Shown: piece by piece, positions 17,035-26,400 of the stretch
How the letters are laid out: each line of letters begins with the position of its first letter
Position numbering within the stretch: the stretch's first letter is position 1
NCBI GenBank assembly: GCA_019637435.1
Contig: JAHBVO010000006.1
Span: forward strand, 372,001-436,000
DNA length: 64,000 nt
Reading direction: 5' to 3'
Source: Candidatus Obscuribacterales bacterium
Lineage (GTDB): Bacteria > Cyanobacteriota > Vampirovibrionia > Obscuribacterales > Obscuribacteraceae
Made by a program: the position numbers and the translations under genes
The notes under the pieces: model-generated
Database searches by the model: none
What the model was told of the DNA's origin: nothing
Seen by the model: the letters and a program-made list of their open reading frames with translations, nothing else

Positions 17035-18552
17035 CTAAATTGCCGAAATTTGCGCACTCAAGTTTTCCAGCGCTCGCTGCAAATCACCCTCATCGCGAGG
17101 CAAAATCGTCCGGAAGTCTATGTGCACCTTTTCGTCCTTAACTGTAGTGATAATAGGCGTCTCGAAATTTCGCAGGAACGAAGAGAGCTTCGCCGACGAA
17201 GTCTTTTCGGCGGAAATTTCCAGAGCAAAACTTGGTAGAACCTTTCCAGGCAGACTGCCTCCGCCCAGCGTTGACTCGGACTGGACAATCGAAAATTTAA
17301 TCGCGGATGCTTGCACCGTATTTTCAACTTTAGTTAAAAACCGCTCGAGACGACCGCGAATTTCTTCTGCAGATTGAGAAGCAAGATTAATGACTGGGAG
17401 GAACGCGCCCGGGCTCGGAGAGAGATATTGCGTAAGCACAATTTCAATAAGAGAAATTATTAGTTTGTCCGCACGCAAAGCGCGATACATCGGATCTTTC
17501 CGCATTGCGGATACATATTCGCGCTTTCCAGCCACGATGCCGGCTTGCGGCCCGCCAAGCAGCTTGTCACCGGAAAAGAGAACTACGCTCACACCACTTT
17601 CAATTACTTTATCGACAGTGGGCTCGTAGGCCAGCCCCAGTTTTGAAATGTCGAAAAGCGCTCCACTACCGAGATCTTCAACAAGTGGAATTTTTCGAGC
17701 TTCGGAGATTTTCACGAGATCATGCAGTTTAGCTTCTTCAGTAAATCCAGTGATCTCAAAATTGGATCGATGGCAACGCATCATCATGCCGGTATTCTCT
17801 GTAATTGCGTTGGAAAAATCGCTAGCCCGAGTTCTATTAGTCGTGCCGACTTCCTTAAGGGTGCCACCAGCGGCGGTGATAACGTCCGGAAGTCGAAAAC
17901 TGCCACCAATCTCTATAAGCTCGCCTCGCGAGACTATCACTTCCTTTCCGCGAGCCAGAGCGGAAACTGCCAGCATTACGGCTGAAGCATTATTATTCAC
18001 AACAATCGCGCTTTCACTGCCGGTTAAGAGCCCGAGCAGTCGGCTGACCATTGCGGTTCGCTCGCCGCGTTTTCCAGTTTCCACATCTATTTCTAAACTG
18101 GTGTAACCCTGCCCAATCTCTGTCAGCTTGTTTAAGGTGGCAAGAGGAAGCGGAGCCCGGCCGAGGTTAGTGTTCAGAATCACACCGGTTCCGTTAATTA
18201 CCCTTCGCACACCACCGCGCAATAACGAGCGCGCGGTCTCAGCCACACGCCTTGCCACTTCGACAGGATCAAGTAAAGTCGGGTCAGACGAAGGCGCACT
18301 GGATTTCTTGCCATTGCCAGACTTTCCGGCTACCGCAGAAACATCTCCTTCGTATTTTTTTCGAAGCTTCGCCAGATCTTCGCGAACCAAATCCGCCAGA
18401 ACATCGCGACGAAAAGAATTCGACAGCTCAGCCAAAATTGGCTCACGCAAAACTCTGTCGACCTGGGGAAATTTGATTGGGTTTAAATCTGTTTCGCTCA
18501 AAATAAATACCTGTCTCAAAATCTTTCCCAGATTTGCGGACCAAACCGCCAT
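17035..18552 (-). CDS. selA: L-seryl-tRNA(Sec) selenium transferase
   Basis: 505-residue PLP enzyme that converts seryl-tRNA(Sec) to selenocysteinyl-tRNA(Sec) using selenophosphate. Family features are the N-terminal FPQVDRVLREP region, the RRVINGTGVILNTNLGRAPL segment, GYTSLEIDVETGKRG, and the PLP-lysine region FSGDKLLGGPQAGI near residue 329. It is somewhat longer than common ~460-residue forms: ~25 extra N-terminal residues and a Gly/Lys/Ser insertion after residue ~70. No selB, selD, tRNA-Sec or clear selenoprotein gene is seen nearby, so selA stands alone here. The gene reads away from the helix-turn-helix gene. Confidence 0.95.
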   Translation of the reverse strand: MAVWSANLGKILRQVFILSETDLNPIKFPQVDRVLREPILAELSNSFRRDVLADLVREDLAKLRKKYEGDVSAVAGKSGNGKKSSAPSSDPTLLDPVEVARRVAETARSLLRGGVRRVINGTGVILNTNLGRAPLPLATLNKLTEIGQGYTSLEIDVETGKRGERTAMVSRLLGLLTGSESAIVVNNNASAVMLAVSALARGKEVIVSRGELIEIGGSFRLPDVITAAGGTLKEVGTTNRTRASDFSNAITENTGMMMRCHRSNFEITGFTEEAKLHDLVKISEARKIPLVEDLGSGALFDISKLGLAYEPTVDKVIESGVSVVLFSGDKLLGGPQAGIVAGKREYVSAMRKDPMYRALRADKLIISLIEIVLTQYLSPSPGAFLPVINLASQSAEEIRGRLERFLTKVENTVQASAIKFSIVQSESTLGGGSLPGKVLPSFALEISAEKTSSAKLSSFLRNFETPIITTVKDEKVHIDFRTILPRDEGDLQRALENLSAQISAI

Positions 18553-18644
18553 TTAAAAACCGTGTGACTGATATCAAAGCTCCAGTGTGCAATAAAGCGA
18601 ATCGTCGGAAAAATCTCAGACCTCAGACACATTCAAGAATTTAC

Positions 18645-18670
18645 GACAAATTACCCGCAAGGGGGTTGTC
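18645..18670. other. Hairpin upstream of small HTH gene
   Basis: GACAA-N4-CCC...GGG-GG-TTGTC inverted repeat in the gap between selA and the helix-turn-helix gene. It has no U-tract and may be an operator or leader structure. Confidence 0.35.
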
Positions 18671-18815
18671 AGAAGGACGATTTGAAGGAACAATTAGAGT
18701 ATGTAGTAAGCAACTGGAGTTTCCATCAGGATTTCGGCGATTACTTTCCGGTTTATCAAATACCGTCGCCGGCTCAACCAACTCCACTCACTCCAACAAA
18801 GAGGGTTTCAGAAAA

Positions 18816-19073
18816 GTGGGCAAGAGTTTACGTCACCAAACGCTCTACCAGGACAAAGACTGGCTTTACCAGAAGTATGTCAAAGAAAAGCTCAGCACTG
18901 TTCAAATAGCGAAGATTTATCGAGAAGCCGAGAACAAATGGTGTGATCCGAACACCATATCTCGCTGGCTGAAGAAACACGGCATTAACATGAGGTCGCT
19001 GGCGGAAGCGCAACAGAATCGCCATATCGTACCTCCGCCCCCGCAAAACACTCGTAAGGCACGCACACAGTAG
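18816..19073 (+). CDS. Small helix-turn-helix protein
   Basis: 85 residues from GTG at 18816, chosen because GAGGG lies ~10 bases upstream and the longer open frame into selA's promoter is compositionally unlike protein. Residues ~10-60 read as a DNA-binding fold: DWLYQKYVKEKLSTVQIAKIY, then DPNTISRWLKKHGI, matching the turn and recognition helix of HTH modules found in small regulators and phage-type proteins. The C-terminus is Pro/Arg/Lys-rich. Target unknown. It is followed by a strong terminator at 19128-19156. Confidence 0.7.
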   Translation: MGKSLRHQTLYQDKDWLYQKYVKEKLSTVQIAKIYREAENKWCDPNTISRWLKKHGINMRSLAEAQQNRHIVPPPPQNTRKARTQ

Positions 19074-19127
19074 GCCTGAACTGCGCAGCAACCCCCGCTA
19101 TAGGCGAGCGGTTTCCAAATCTTTTAG

Positions 19128-19156
19128 AACGCAAGGTCTCGGCCTTGCGTTTTCTG
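19128..19156 (+). terminator. Rho-independent terminator after HTH gene
   Basis: Nine-base perfect stem AACGCAAGG/CCTTGCGTT, six-base loop, followed by TTCTG. The stem also suits termination of the leftward gene at 19182. Confidence 0.75.
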
Positions 19157-19181
19157 CAAATTGGCGAATTGATTGCAAAAC

Positions 19182-19442
19182 CTAACCTATTAGACCGCCA
19201 CTGTTCAAGACGCCGCCGCCCATCATCATTATGGTTAGCAACCAAAGGATGACTTCTCGTCCACCAAATAAGTAGAAGGTGCAGTAGGAGAACATCGAAA
19301 CTGCCGGCAGCCAAAATTTCGGAGCCTCATCTCTGACGGCATGGGCAGCCAGACATCCGGAGATGACCAGAGGAATTCCAAAGAAGCATGCGTCGATTAA
19401 CATGATGTTTAGTTGACAGTGAACACAAACTCGGAAGCGCAT
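19182..19442 (-). CDS. Small hydrophobic membrane protein
   Basis: 86 residues with two to three hydrophobic helices and a GGREVILWLLTIMMMGGG segment. An internal ATG at 19403 (starting MLIDACFF) could be the true start, giving 73 residues; neither start has a clear ribosome-binding site. No family recognised. Confidence 0.5.
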   Translation of the reverse strand: MRFRVCVHCQLNIMLIDACFFGIPLVISGCLAAHAVRDEAPKFWLPAVSMFSYCTFYLFGGREVILWLLTIMMMGGGVLNSGGLIG

Positions 19443-19527
19443 ACAGCTGCTTGATTAAGAGGAAACCATGCTTTACTCTCTGTGTCCATGGTAGTTTGCC
19501 CACAGCATGGGCATTTGGGGTGTGGCG

Positions 19528-20604
19528 ATGACTAAAGGGCGGCCGGGTAAAGGACAGCGTGCACCTGGCGGATATGACAGCCGCAAGGGCTCCCGCGAGC
19601 ACGACGGCGGTGCGGAGCGTCGCGAGCGAAAAGACTTCGGCAGAAATAGTTCAGACGCCGGTTCCAACAGAGAGCGGGGCGGGAGTTTCAAACGAGAGCG
19701 CGGAAGCGAGAGTTTCAGCCGCCAGCGCGGTCGGGAAAGTTCTGACCGCCAACGAGGGGAAGCGAGTCCCCCACGCGACAGCGACGACGGCGCTCAGAGA
19801 GATCTTCTGGTGTTCGGAAAAAACACAATCGTCTCCTATCTTGAACGTATGGATGAGGAAGAAGAGCCGAGCGAACAGGCTCAAGAGATCAACAAAATTT
19901 TTCTGGCAGAAGGCGGCGTCATCGATGAGCGAGTTCGAAAAATAAAACACCTGGCCGGAAAACTTGGAATCCCGGTCGTCAACTGCCACTCCGCCAAGCT
20001 CGACAACATGGTTCCACACGACAGCCGACATCAGGGAGTGGTCGCGCAGATTAGTCCCATCAAACTGCTTGATTTTGCAGAATGGCTTGAACGGCTGCTT
20101 TCAGACAAGGAAAACCGTGAGAGCTCCGGTAGAAACCTAGACGGTTATCTCATCGTTGTGCTCGATGGCATCGAAGATCCTCGCAACGTGGGCGCGATCA
20201 TCCGATCGGCAGAGTCTCAGGGCGTGAAAGCAATCTTGATACCTGAGCGGCGCGCAGCACAGGTAACGGATACCGTAGCAAAAACAAGTGCTGGTGCGAT
20301 TGCGCACATTCCAATAGTGCGTATCGTCAATACCGTTCGCGCCCTTGAAGAACTGAAAGAACATGGCTTCTGGGTTATGGGCCTCGCGGCGGATGCTCCC
20401 CAACCTCTATATAGGATGGACCTCAAAAGACCGCTTGTCATCGTGGTCGGCAGCGAGGGAAAAGGTTTACGACCTCTAGTCGTTTCCACCTGCGACCTGA
20501 TGGGCTCGATTCCCCTCCCTGGCAAAACGGAATCACTAAACGCTTCGGTCGCTTTGGGAATCGCCGTATATGAGGCAGTCAGACAAAACACATCCAATAT
20601 TTAG
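19528..20604 (+). CDS. rlmB: TrmH/SpoU-family 23S rRNA 2'-O-methyltransferase (RlmB-like)
   Basis: 358 residues from ATG 19528 (an ATG at 19507 is in frame but lacks a ribosome-binding site). The first ~90 residues are Arg/Gly/Ser/Asp-rich with RGRE and SDRQRG-like repeats, an unusual basic tail that may bind RNA. A substrate-binding domain starting LVFGKNTIVSYL follows, then the SPOUT catalytic domain: motif 1 DPRNVGAIIRSAE, motif 2 VVGSEGKGLRP, motif 3 IPLPGKTESLNASVALGIA, which form the trefoil knot that holds SAM. RlmB methylates the ribose of a guanosine in 23S rRNA; TrmH- or tRNA-directed relatives cannot be excluded. The tRNA/tuf unit starts ~90 bp downstream. Confidence 0.88.
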   Translation: MTKGRPGKGQRAPGGYDSRKGSREHDGGAERRERKDFGRNSSDAGSNRERGGSFKRERGSESFSRQRGRESSDRQRGEASPPRDSDDGAQRDLLVFGKNTIVSYLERMDEEEEPSEQAQEINKIFLAEGGVIDERVRKIKHLAGKLGIPVVNCHSAKLDNMVPHDSRHQGVVAQISPIKLLDFAEWLERLLSDKENRESSGRNLDGYLIVVLDGIEDPRNVGAIIRSAESQGVKAILIPERRAAQVTDTVAKTSAGAIAHIPIVRIVNTVRALEELKEHGFWVMGLAADAPQPLYRMDLKRPLVIVVGSEGKGLRPLVVSTCDLMGSIPLPGKTESLNASVALGIAVYEAVRQNTSNI

Positions 20605-20642
20605 CAACGTGAACAGGCAAGGGTTTCCAGTAGCCGCGAAAA

Positions 20643-20672
20643 TTGACACGTGGGATGAAACATCTGTAGAAT
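20643..20672 (+). promoter_or_regulatory. Sigma-70-type promoter of the tRNA-tuf unit
   Basis: TTGACA (20643-20648), 18-bp spacer, TAGAAT (20667-20672), 24 bp before the mature 5' end of tRNA-Thr. Close to consensus and well placed. Confidence 0.75.
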
Positions 20673-20696
20673 GCCTGTTTACGTCGTAATTGCCGG

Positions 20697-20768
20697 GCCG
20701 GTGTAGCTCAACGGCAGAGCAACGGTTTTGTAAACCGTAGGTTGCGGGTTCGAATCCCATCACCGGCT
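20697..20768 (+). tRNA. tRNA-Thr (anticodon TGT)
   Basis: Complete cloverleaf of 72 nt. Acceptor GCCGGTG/CACCGGC, anticodon stem ACGGT/ACCGT with loop TTTGTAA, T-arm GCGGGTTCGAATCCCAT with GGTTCGAATCC core. CCA is not encoded. Confidence 0.97.
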
Positions 20769-20773
20769 CTTAG

Positions 20774-20856
20774 GGGCAGATGTCCGAGTGGCTAAAGGAG
20801 ACGGGCTGTAAACTCGTTGGCGTAAGCCTACGCTGGTTCGAATCCAGCTCTGCCCA
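20774..20856 (+). tRNA. tRNA-Tyr (anticodon GTA)
   Basis: 83 nt with the long variable arm of class II tRNAs. Acceptor GGGCAGA/TCTGCCC, anticodon stem ACGGG/CTCGT with loop CTGTAAA, T-arm CTGGTTCGAATCCAG. It starts five bases after tRNA-Thr, so both are cut from one transcript. Confidence 0.96.
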
Positions 20857-20866
20857 TATTTCGACA

Positions 20867-20998
20867 CCAGCTGTCTTTCACTCAGACAGCTGGTCGAGTT
20901 ACGCTTCTCGCTTGACAATTCACTTATCAAGCGAGAAACGTACCAAATAGTTAAATTAACTTGTGCCGAATCTAACTATTGGAGATATTTCGCGAAAT
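20867..20998 (+). other. Tandem hairpins between tRNA-Tyr and tRNA-Thr
   Basis: Four consecutive inverted repeats fill this gap: 10-bp CCAGCTGTCT/AGACAGCTGG (20867-20893), 11-bp TTCTCGCTTGA/TCAAGCGAGAA (20905-20937), CCAA(A)TAGTTA/TAACTATTGG (20943-20982) and the palindrome ATTTCGCGAAAT (20987-20998). No U-tract follows the first two, so they look like RNA structure or processing signals rather than simple terminators. No tRNA-Gly is found here. Confidence 0.7.
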
Positions 20999-21013
20999 AA
21001 TGATAGGCGCTTC

Positions 21014-21088
21014 GCCCACGTAGCTTAGCGGTAGAGCACCCCCTTGGTAAGGGGGAGGTCACCAGTTCAATCCTGGTCGTGGGCTCCA
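21014..21088 (+). tRNA. tRNA-Thr (anticodon GGT)
   Basis: Acceptor GCCCACG/CGTGGGC, anticodon stem CCCCC/GGGGG with loop TTGGTAA, T-arm CCAGTTCAATCCTGG. Unlike the first two tRNAs the 3' CCA (21086-21088) is encoded. It lies 118 bp before tuf. Confidence 0.96.
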
Positions 21089-21206
21089 CTTTTAAACGAG
21101 ATGTCGCTGATAGACCTGGTTCGGCGAATTCGAAGTCAAAGTTCCAGGTATTCGGTTCAAAGTTAAGTTCAGTTAGGTCAGACGTTTAGTTAAGGAGATA
21201 GCAGGG

Positions 21207-22391
21207 ATGGCCCGCGCAAAATACGAAAGAAACAAGCCAAACGTCAACGTGGGAACCATCGGGCACGTTGACCACGGTAAAACAACTCTTACAGCAGCAA
21301 TCACCAAGATTCTCGCTGAACAGGGCAAAGCAAAATATAAGAAGTACGACGAAATCGACGCTGCTCCTGAAGAGAAAGCACGTGGTATCACAATCAATAC
21401 CGCTCACGTCGAATACGAAACCGACAATCGCCACTATAGCCACGTTGACTGCCCTGGTCACGCTGACTACATCAAAAACATGATCACCGGCGCAGCTCAA
21501 ATGGACGGCGCTATCCTCGTGATCTCTGCGAACGATGGACCGATGCCCCAAACCCGTGAGCACATCTTGCTCGCTCGTCAGGTAGGCGTTCCTTACATCG
21601 TCGTGTTCTTGAACAAGTGCGACATGGTTGACGATCCGGAACTTCTCGACCTCGTCGAAATCGAAGCTCGCGAATTGCTCAGCAAGTACGAATTCCCAGG
21701 CGATGACATTCCGATCATCCGTGGTTCCGGCTTGAAAGCACTCGAAGGCGACAAAGAATACGAAGCAGCAATTCACGAGCTCATGAAGCAAGTTGATGCT
21801 TACATCCCGACACCTGAGCGTGACATCGACAAACCGTTCTTGCTGGCTGTTGAAGACGTGTTCTCCATCACCGGTCGCGGTACCGTAGCAACGGGTCGTA
21901 TCGAACGTGGACAAGTCAAAGTCGGCGAAGAAGTCGAAATCGTTGGTCTCGGCGATACCCGTAAGACGACCGTAACCGGCGTTGAAATGTATCAAAAGAC
22001 TCTCGACAGCGGTATCGCAGGCGACAACGTCGGCGTACTCCTCCGTGGTATCGACAAAACCATGATCGAGCGTGGACAAGTTATCGCTAAGCCAGGTTCC
22101 ATCAAGGCTCACACCAAGTTCGACGCTGAAGTATACGTACTCAGCAAAGAAGAAGGTGGTCGTCACACCCCGTTCTTCCCAGGCTACAGACCTCAGTTCT
22201 ACATCAGAACAACTGACGTAACCGGTTCAATCACCCTGCCAGCAGGCGTTGAAATGGTTATGCCTGGCGACAACGTCAACATGGTTGTTGAACTGATTCA
22301 ACCTGTTGCTGTTGAGCAAGGGATGAGATTCGCAATCCGCGAAGGCGGCAGAACCGTCGGCGCAGGCGTTGTAGCTAAAATCATCGAGTAA
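21207..22391 (+). CDS. tuf: Elongation factor Tu
   Basis: 394 residues, normal length. This GTPase delivers aminoacyl-tRNA to the ribosome. GTPase motifs are GHVDHGKT (P-loop), the switch I segment ending RGITIN, DCPGHAD and NKCD; domains 2 and 3 include [12 protein letters not shown] and a C-terminal [10 protein letters not shown]. The sequence style ([28 protein letters not shown] in two parts) is close to cyanobacterial and plastid EF-Tu. AAGGAG lies ~10 bases before the ATG. The gene sits directly behind the tRNA cluster and not in a str operon with fusA. A second long frame on the opposite strand is a shadow caused by codon bias. Confidence 0.99.
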   Translation: MARAKYERNKPNVNVGTIGHVDHGKTTLTAAITKILAEQGKAKYKKYDEIDAAPEEKARGITINTAHVEYETDNRHYSHVDCPGHADYIKNMITGAAQMDGAILVISANDGPMPQTREHILLARQVGVPYIVVFLNKCDMVDDPELLDLVEIEARELLSKYEFPGDDIPIIRGSGLKALEGDKEYEAAIHELMKQVDAYIPTPERDIDKPFLLAVEDVFSITGRGTVATGRIERGQVKVGEEVEIVGLGDTRKTTVTGVEMYQKTLDSGIAGDNVGVLLRGIDKTMIERGQVIAKPGSIKAHTKFDAEVYVLSKEEGGRHTPFFPGYRPQFYIRTTDVTGSITLPAGVEMVMPGDNVNMVVELIQPVAVEQGMRFAIREGGRTVGAGVVAKIIE

Positions 22392-22430
22392 TTGACGGCT
22401 CGCAGGAGCCATCATTCGAAAAACACTTGA

Positions 22431-22466
22431 GGCTGCCGTTCTCCCGAGATCGGCAGCCTTAAACTT
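22431..22466 (+). terminator. Terminator after tuf
   Basis: Eight-base stem GGCTGCCG/CGGCAGCC with a 12-base loop, followed by TTAAACTTT, 40 bp after the tuf stop. The U-tract is imperfect. Confidence 0.6.
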
Positions 22467-22559
22467 TGAGGGCTACTAAAAGATCAGTACCATCAGCGGT
22501 GGCAATCCTCCGGCATCATATATGGTGCAAAGTCTGTCCACTTTCGCAGAGGAATTTTT

Positions 22560-23213
22560 GTGAAACTTATAAACGAGCTTCAAGATCAAGGCGTTCTAAC
22601 GGCTGTCGCCGTGGCGACCGACGTGGTGGTACAACCCTCAAGTGAACGTTTGAAAGCGGAAATCGAACAGCTCATCGAAGAGCGGAAATCGAATGAGTTT
22701 CCCACTCCGGAGATCAAAGATGCGGTTCGCAACCTGTTAAAAACCGGTGGTTTCAAACCGAGCGGACGCAACAAACCAGCAAGCGAGTATCTCGCTCAAG
22801 CAGCCAGAGAAGGTCGCTTCCCGTATATAAACAATCTGGTGGACATCAACAATTTGATCTCCCTTCGAACCGGACTGCCAATCAGCTTGCTCGACAAAGA
22901 TGCGATCGGAGAAAGTCTGCGCCTGCGATTCGGTCGCGAGGGAGAGCGATATGTGTTCAATTCGAGTGGTCAAGAGATTGAACTGAGAGGTCTGATTTGC
23001 GCCTGCAATGGTGAGCGGGACGAACCATTAGGCAACGCCGTAAAAGACTCAATGACGGGCAAAATCAAAGAGAATACGACAGACGTCGCAGCAATCATCT
23101 ATGCCCCGAGCGGCGGCGAGTTGGCACGTGTGGCTAGAGAGCAGATACAGGTGTTCGCAGACCTGCTTCGAGAAGAAGGTAAAGCAAGCTCCGTGCAAAC
23201 ATTTGACGGCTAG
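22560..23213 (+). CDS. B3/B4 tRNA-binding-domain protein
   Basis: 217 residues from GTG 22560, preceded by AGAGGA. The sequence matches the stand-alone B3/B4 domain family, homologous to the editing domain of the phenylalanyl-tRNA synthetase beta subunit. Features include a central FPYINNLVDINNLISLRTGLP (two short runs: FPYINNLVD and NNLISLRTGLP), then DKDAIG, and GNAVKDSMTGKIKENTTDVAAI near the end. Family members bind or may hydrolyse misacylated aminoacyl-tRNA or small substrates; the specific role is unknown. It lies downstream of the tuf terminator, so is probably transcribed separately. Confidence 0.8.
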   Translation: MKLINELQDQGVLTAVAVATDVVVQPSSERLKAEIEQLIEERKSNEFPTPEIKDAVRNLLKTGGFKPSGRNKPASEYLAQAAREGRFPYINNLVDINNLISLRTGLPISLLDKDAIGESLRLRFGREGERYVFNSSGQEIELRGLICACNGERDEPLGNAVKDSMTGKIKENTTDVAAIIYAPSGGELARVAREQIQVFADLLREEGKASSVQTFDG

Positions 23214-23485
23214 TTTCAGACGTAACGTTTGTAACTTTCGTGGAAGAAACTATCGAAAGTCTACCGCCTGAAATAAGTGCAGCTCGACAGTAAACACACT
23301 TGTTCGACTCAATAATTCATGAATCTGGCAAGCCTGAATGTGGTATTTTTCTAAGCTTGCAAAAGGCTTACGATCACAAGAGATTCCTGGAAGCATCACT
23401 CTCATCGCGCCCCGAGCAATAACAAAAACAGGACCTGGCACAAGAGTCCTGGCGTAATCCGTGTGCGTAATCGCAGGAGAAATTC

Positions 23486-26400
23486 ATGAGTAAGAAAATC
23501 GTCCGAGATCGAGTTTCGTTCTCCAAGAACTGGGCTGCCGTAATTGCCGGCTCGCTAATGGTAGCAAGCACGCAGCAATCGCATGCAGCTAACGAAAACT
23601 CTTTCCGCGCGTTCAGAGACCAAAATCCGAATCTCGACCGAGCAACTCAGCGCCAGATGTTCCGCGAGCAACGCGGCATAGAACGCACTCAGAACCTGGG
23701 TATACAAACCCCCGCCTTGAACGTTCCAACCAACGCGCTTCCGAGCGTCGACAGCAGTTCCCGAGCTGTTCGCCAACTCGAAAGAAGGTTGGAAAACAAC
23801 GGCAGTCGCAATCAAACGTTCCAGGCTCTCGATGGTCAGCTCGTCCGCGTCAACAAAGGCATCGACCTCGACCTTACCTCCAATACAAGAAATATAACTC
23901 TCGGCAGCAACCTCTTCAATAACGCTTCCGCCATCACAATCAACGTCGGCGGACATGAGAAAACAGTTTCCGCAGGCGATCAAGTCTCCGCAGCAGAATA
24001 CGTTGCAGTTAAACAGCTGATATCCGGCGGCGGACAGAAAGTTACGCTCGATGCACAAGGTCGCGCGACAGGCGGCGATGTCGACCTCAGCGTTCTCACG
24101 AACGGCAACGACACCATGCGCGCCTCCGACCTCGTCGTTCCAGTCAATGTCACCGCCATTGGTGACTTCGGAAGAGGCAGCGACTTCAGATTGCTCGGCG
24201 ATTTGACAAACAGCGGTACCGTCCACGCTCTCACCACCGGCGTTCGCAAGAACAGCGGCGGCGCGCTCAGAGCCGACGATATCATTAACAACTCAGGCGC
24301 ATTGATTCAATCAGATGTTTCCAACTTGCTCGTTGATGCATCAGGCAATTTTGTCAACGCAGGAACGATTTCTGCTAACGGAAACATCACTCTTCAAGCT
24401 GGTGGATCACTCACCAACTCCGGCAGCGTAAGCGCATCGGGCGACGTCGGCATCAACTCGAACAACGTCACGAACACTGGCACCATCGCTTCGACAAAAG
24501 GCAACGTCAACTTCGACGGTGCTGACACCGCGGCATTGAATATCAACAACGCAGGTGGAACCGTTAGCGCAGAGCGAGGCGCCATCAACTTCCGCACGGA
24601 ATCATATACCGGCGTATTCGATAACAATATCAGTGGCGGCGACTTCTTGAGCAAAGAGTTCAACACTCATGCTGGTCAAGCCACCAACTACGTCAACGTT
24701 AACCAGTTGACCGGTGTTCTCAACCAAACCGGTGCGGCCGCTCACGTTCAAGCAGCCACGGACAACCTTGAAATCGGAACCGTGTGCTTAACCGGCGACC
24801 CGACTTATCGCAACTCCGCGGGAAGCATCACCGTCAGCGGTGATCTCACCGTCTCCGAAGCCCTGACGATAATTGCAGAAGGCGATATCACAGTACTCAA
24901 TGGCGTTCACATCACTGCCGGCGGATTTGCCTCAGGTTACGACGTTACACTGATCGCAGGTGCGGATATTACCGGAGTCGATGGCGGAGCTAACATTCCA
25001 TCTATACCGCCAGGAATCACAGGTTCAGTAACCATCAACGGGAATGCATCGGCCACCGGCGGCAGCGTCCTCTTCGGAGCAAACACAACTCTTTCGACAA
25101 GAGGAACGGCTCCTGGAACCCCAGCAAACGGCGGCAATGTTGCCCTCTACGCATTTGAAGGTAATACAGCTGGTTCCGGTCGAGTCGACGCCAGTAACGT
25201 TTTGATCAGAGTTGGTGGTCAAGTCAATGGTCTCGACGGCAGCGTCACAATCATCGCCGGAGCGAATTCCGGTGATGCGATCAAAGTCGGACCTATCGAG
25301 ACAGTCGGAGGCGGCTACACAAGCGGTAGCACAGTCGCAATCATCAATGCTCAACCAATTTCAAGCGGCGGCTCGATAACTTGGGGACCTAATGGTCAAC
25401 GCACTACAACTTCGAACCTGATTGCAAGTGCCGATGTAGCTAACGGCAACGTCGTATTCAGCGGCGACGTCCAAGTTGACGATGCTCTCGTCGTCACAAC
25501 CGGCGGTAACATCTCTTTTCTCGGCAATATAAGTCTCAGCGCTAACATCGCCGTTTTGGCAGCAGGTGGAAGTCTGATAGGCAACGCGCAAAGTCAGGTA
25601 GGTGCAACGGACCTCTACCTCTTCGCTCATAACGACATCGGAGCCAGTGGAAATCTGTTCATAACCCAAGCGAACAATTTGAATATTAGTTCGGATGGAA
25701 GTGCCTACATTCACAACGAACTCGGCTTAACGACTCTGACTAACGGACCTCAACTCGTAGCCGGAAACTTCGTTCTCGACAGTTCAGGTTCCATCAACGT
25801 CGGATCTAGTATCGTCGCGACAAACGTCTCCTTGATTGCAGGTGACGTCGGTCCCGGAAGCATAACTTTCGATTTTGCAGGACAGATTAACGCAACTGGC
25901 AACGTAAGCTTGACAGCACAGAACGACCTGACCGTTGGCTCTAACACGACGATCACCGGTACTGAGCTCACACTCGCGTTCACCACCGGTTCAACCGACC
26001 TCAAAACCAACGTTGATGGTTTAACCGTCACCAGCGGCAACAACTTGAGCGTCCACAATGCTAAGACACTCACCATCCATGACGTGACGGTAGCGAACAG
26101 CTTCTCGGCTGATACCACAGCAACCGGCAATCTCATAGTCGATGGTGACGTCGTCGGAACCACCGTCAATTTAACCAACGCGAATGGCAACATCACGCTC
26201 GACGGAGACATTAATGGCGCGACCGTGAACTTGAGTGCCTTCGGTGGCAGCGGTGCAATTGAACAAAACAGCGGAGTTGTGAGTGCCGGCGGTCTTTCGA
26301 TAGTCGCTGGTGCCGGCGGAGTCGGCAACAACGGCGCGCTTAAATACATCGCAAACACAATCAATGTGAATTCAGCAACAACGGGAGCCAACGTAAGCCT

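Noticed and set aside
18534-18815. Upstream extension of the small HTH gene
   Set aside because: No ribosome-binding site, it overlaps the selA start and lacks protein-like composition; GTG 18816 fits better.
21186-22166. 326-residue open frame on the - strand opposite tuf
   Set aside because: EF-Tu is certain on the + strand; the antisense frame arises from its strong codon bias.
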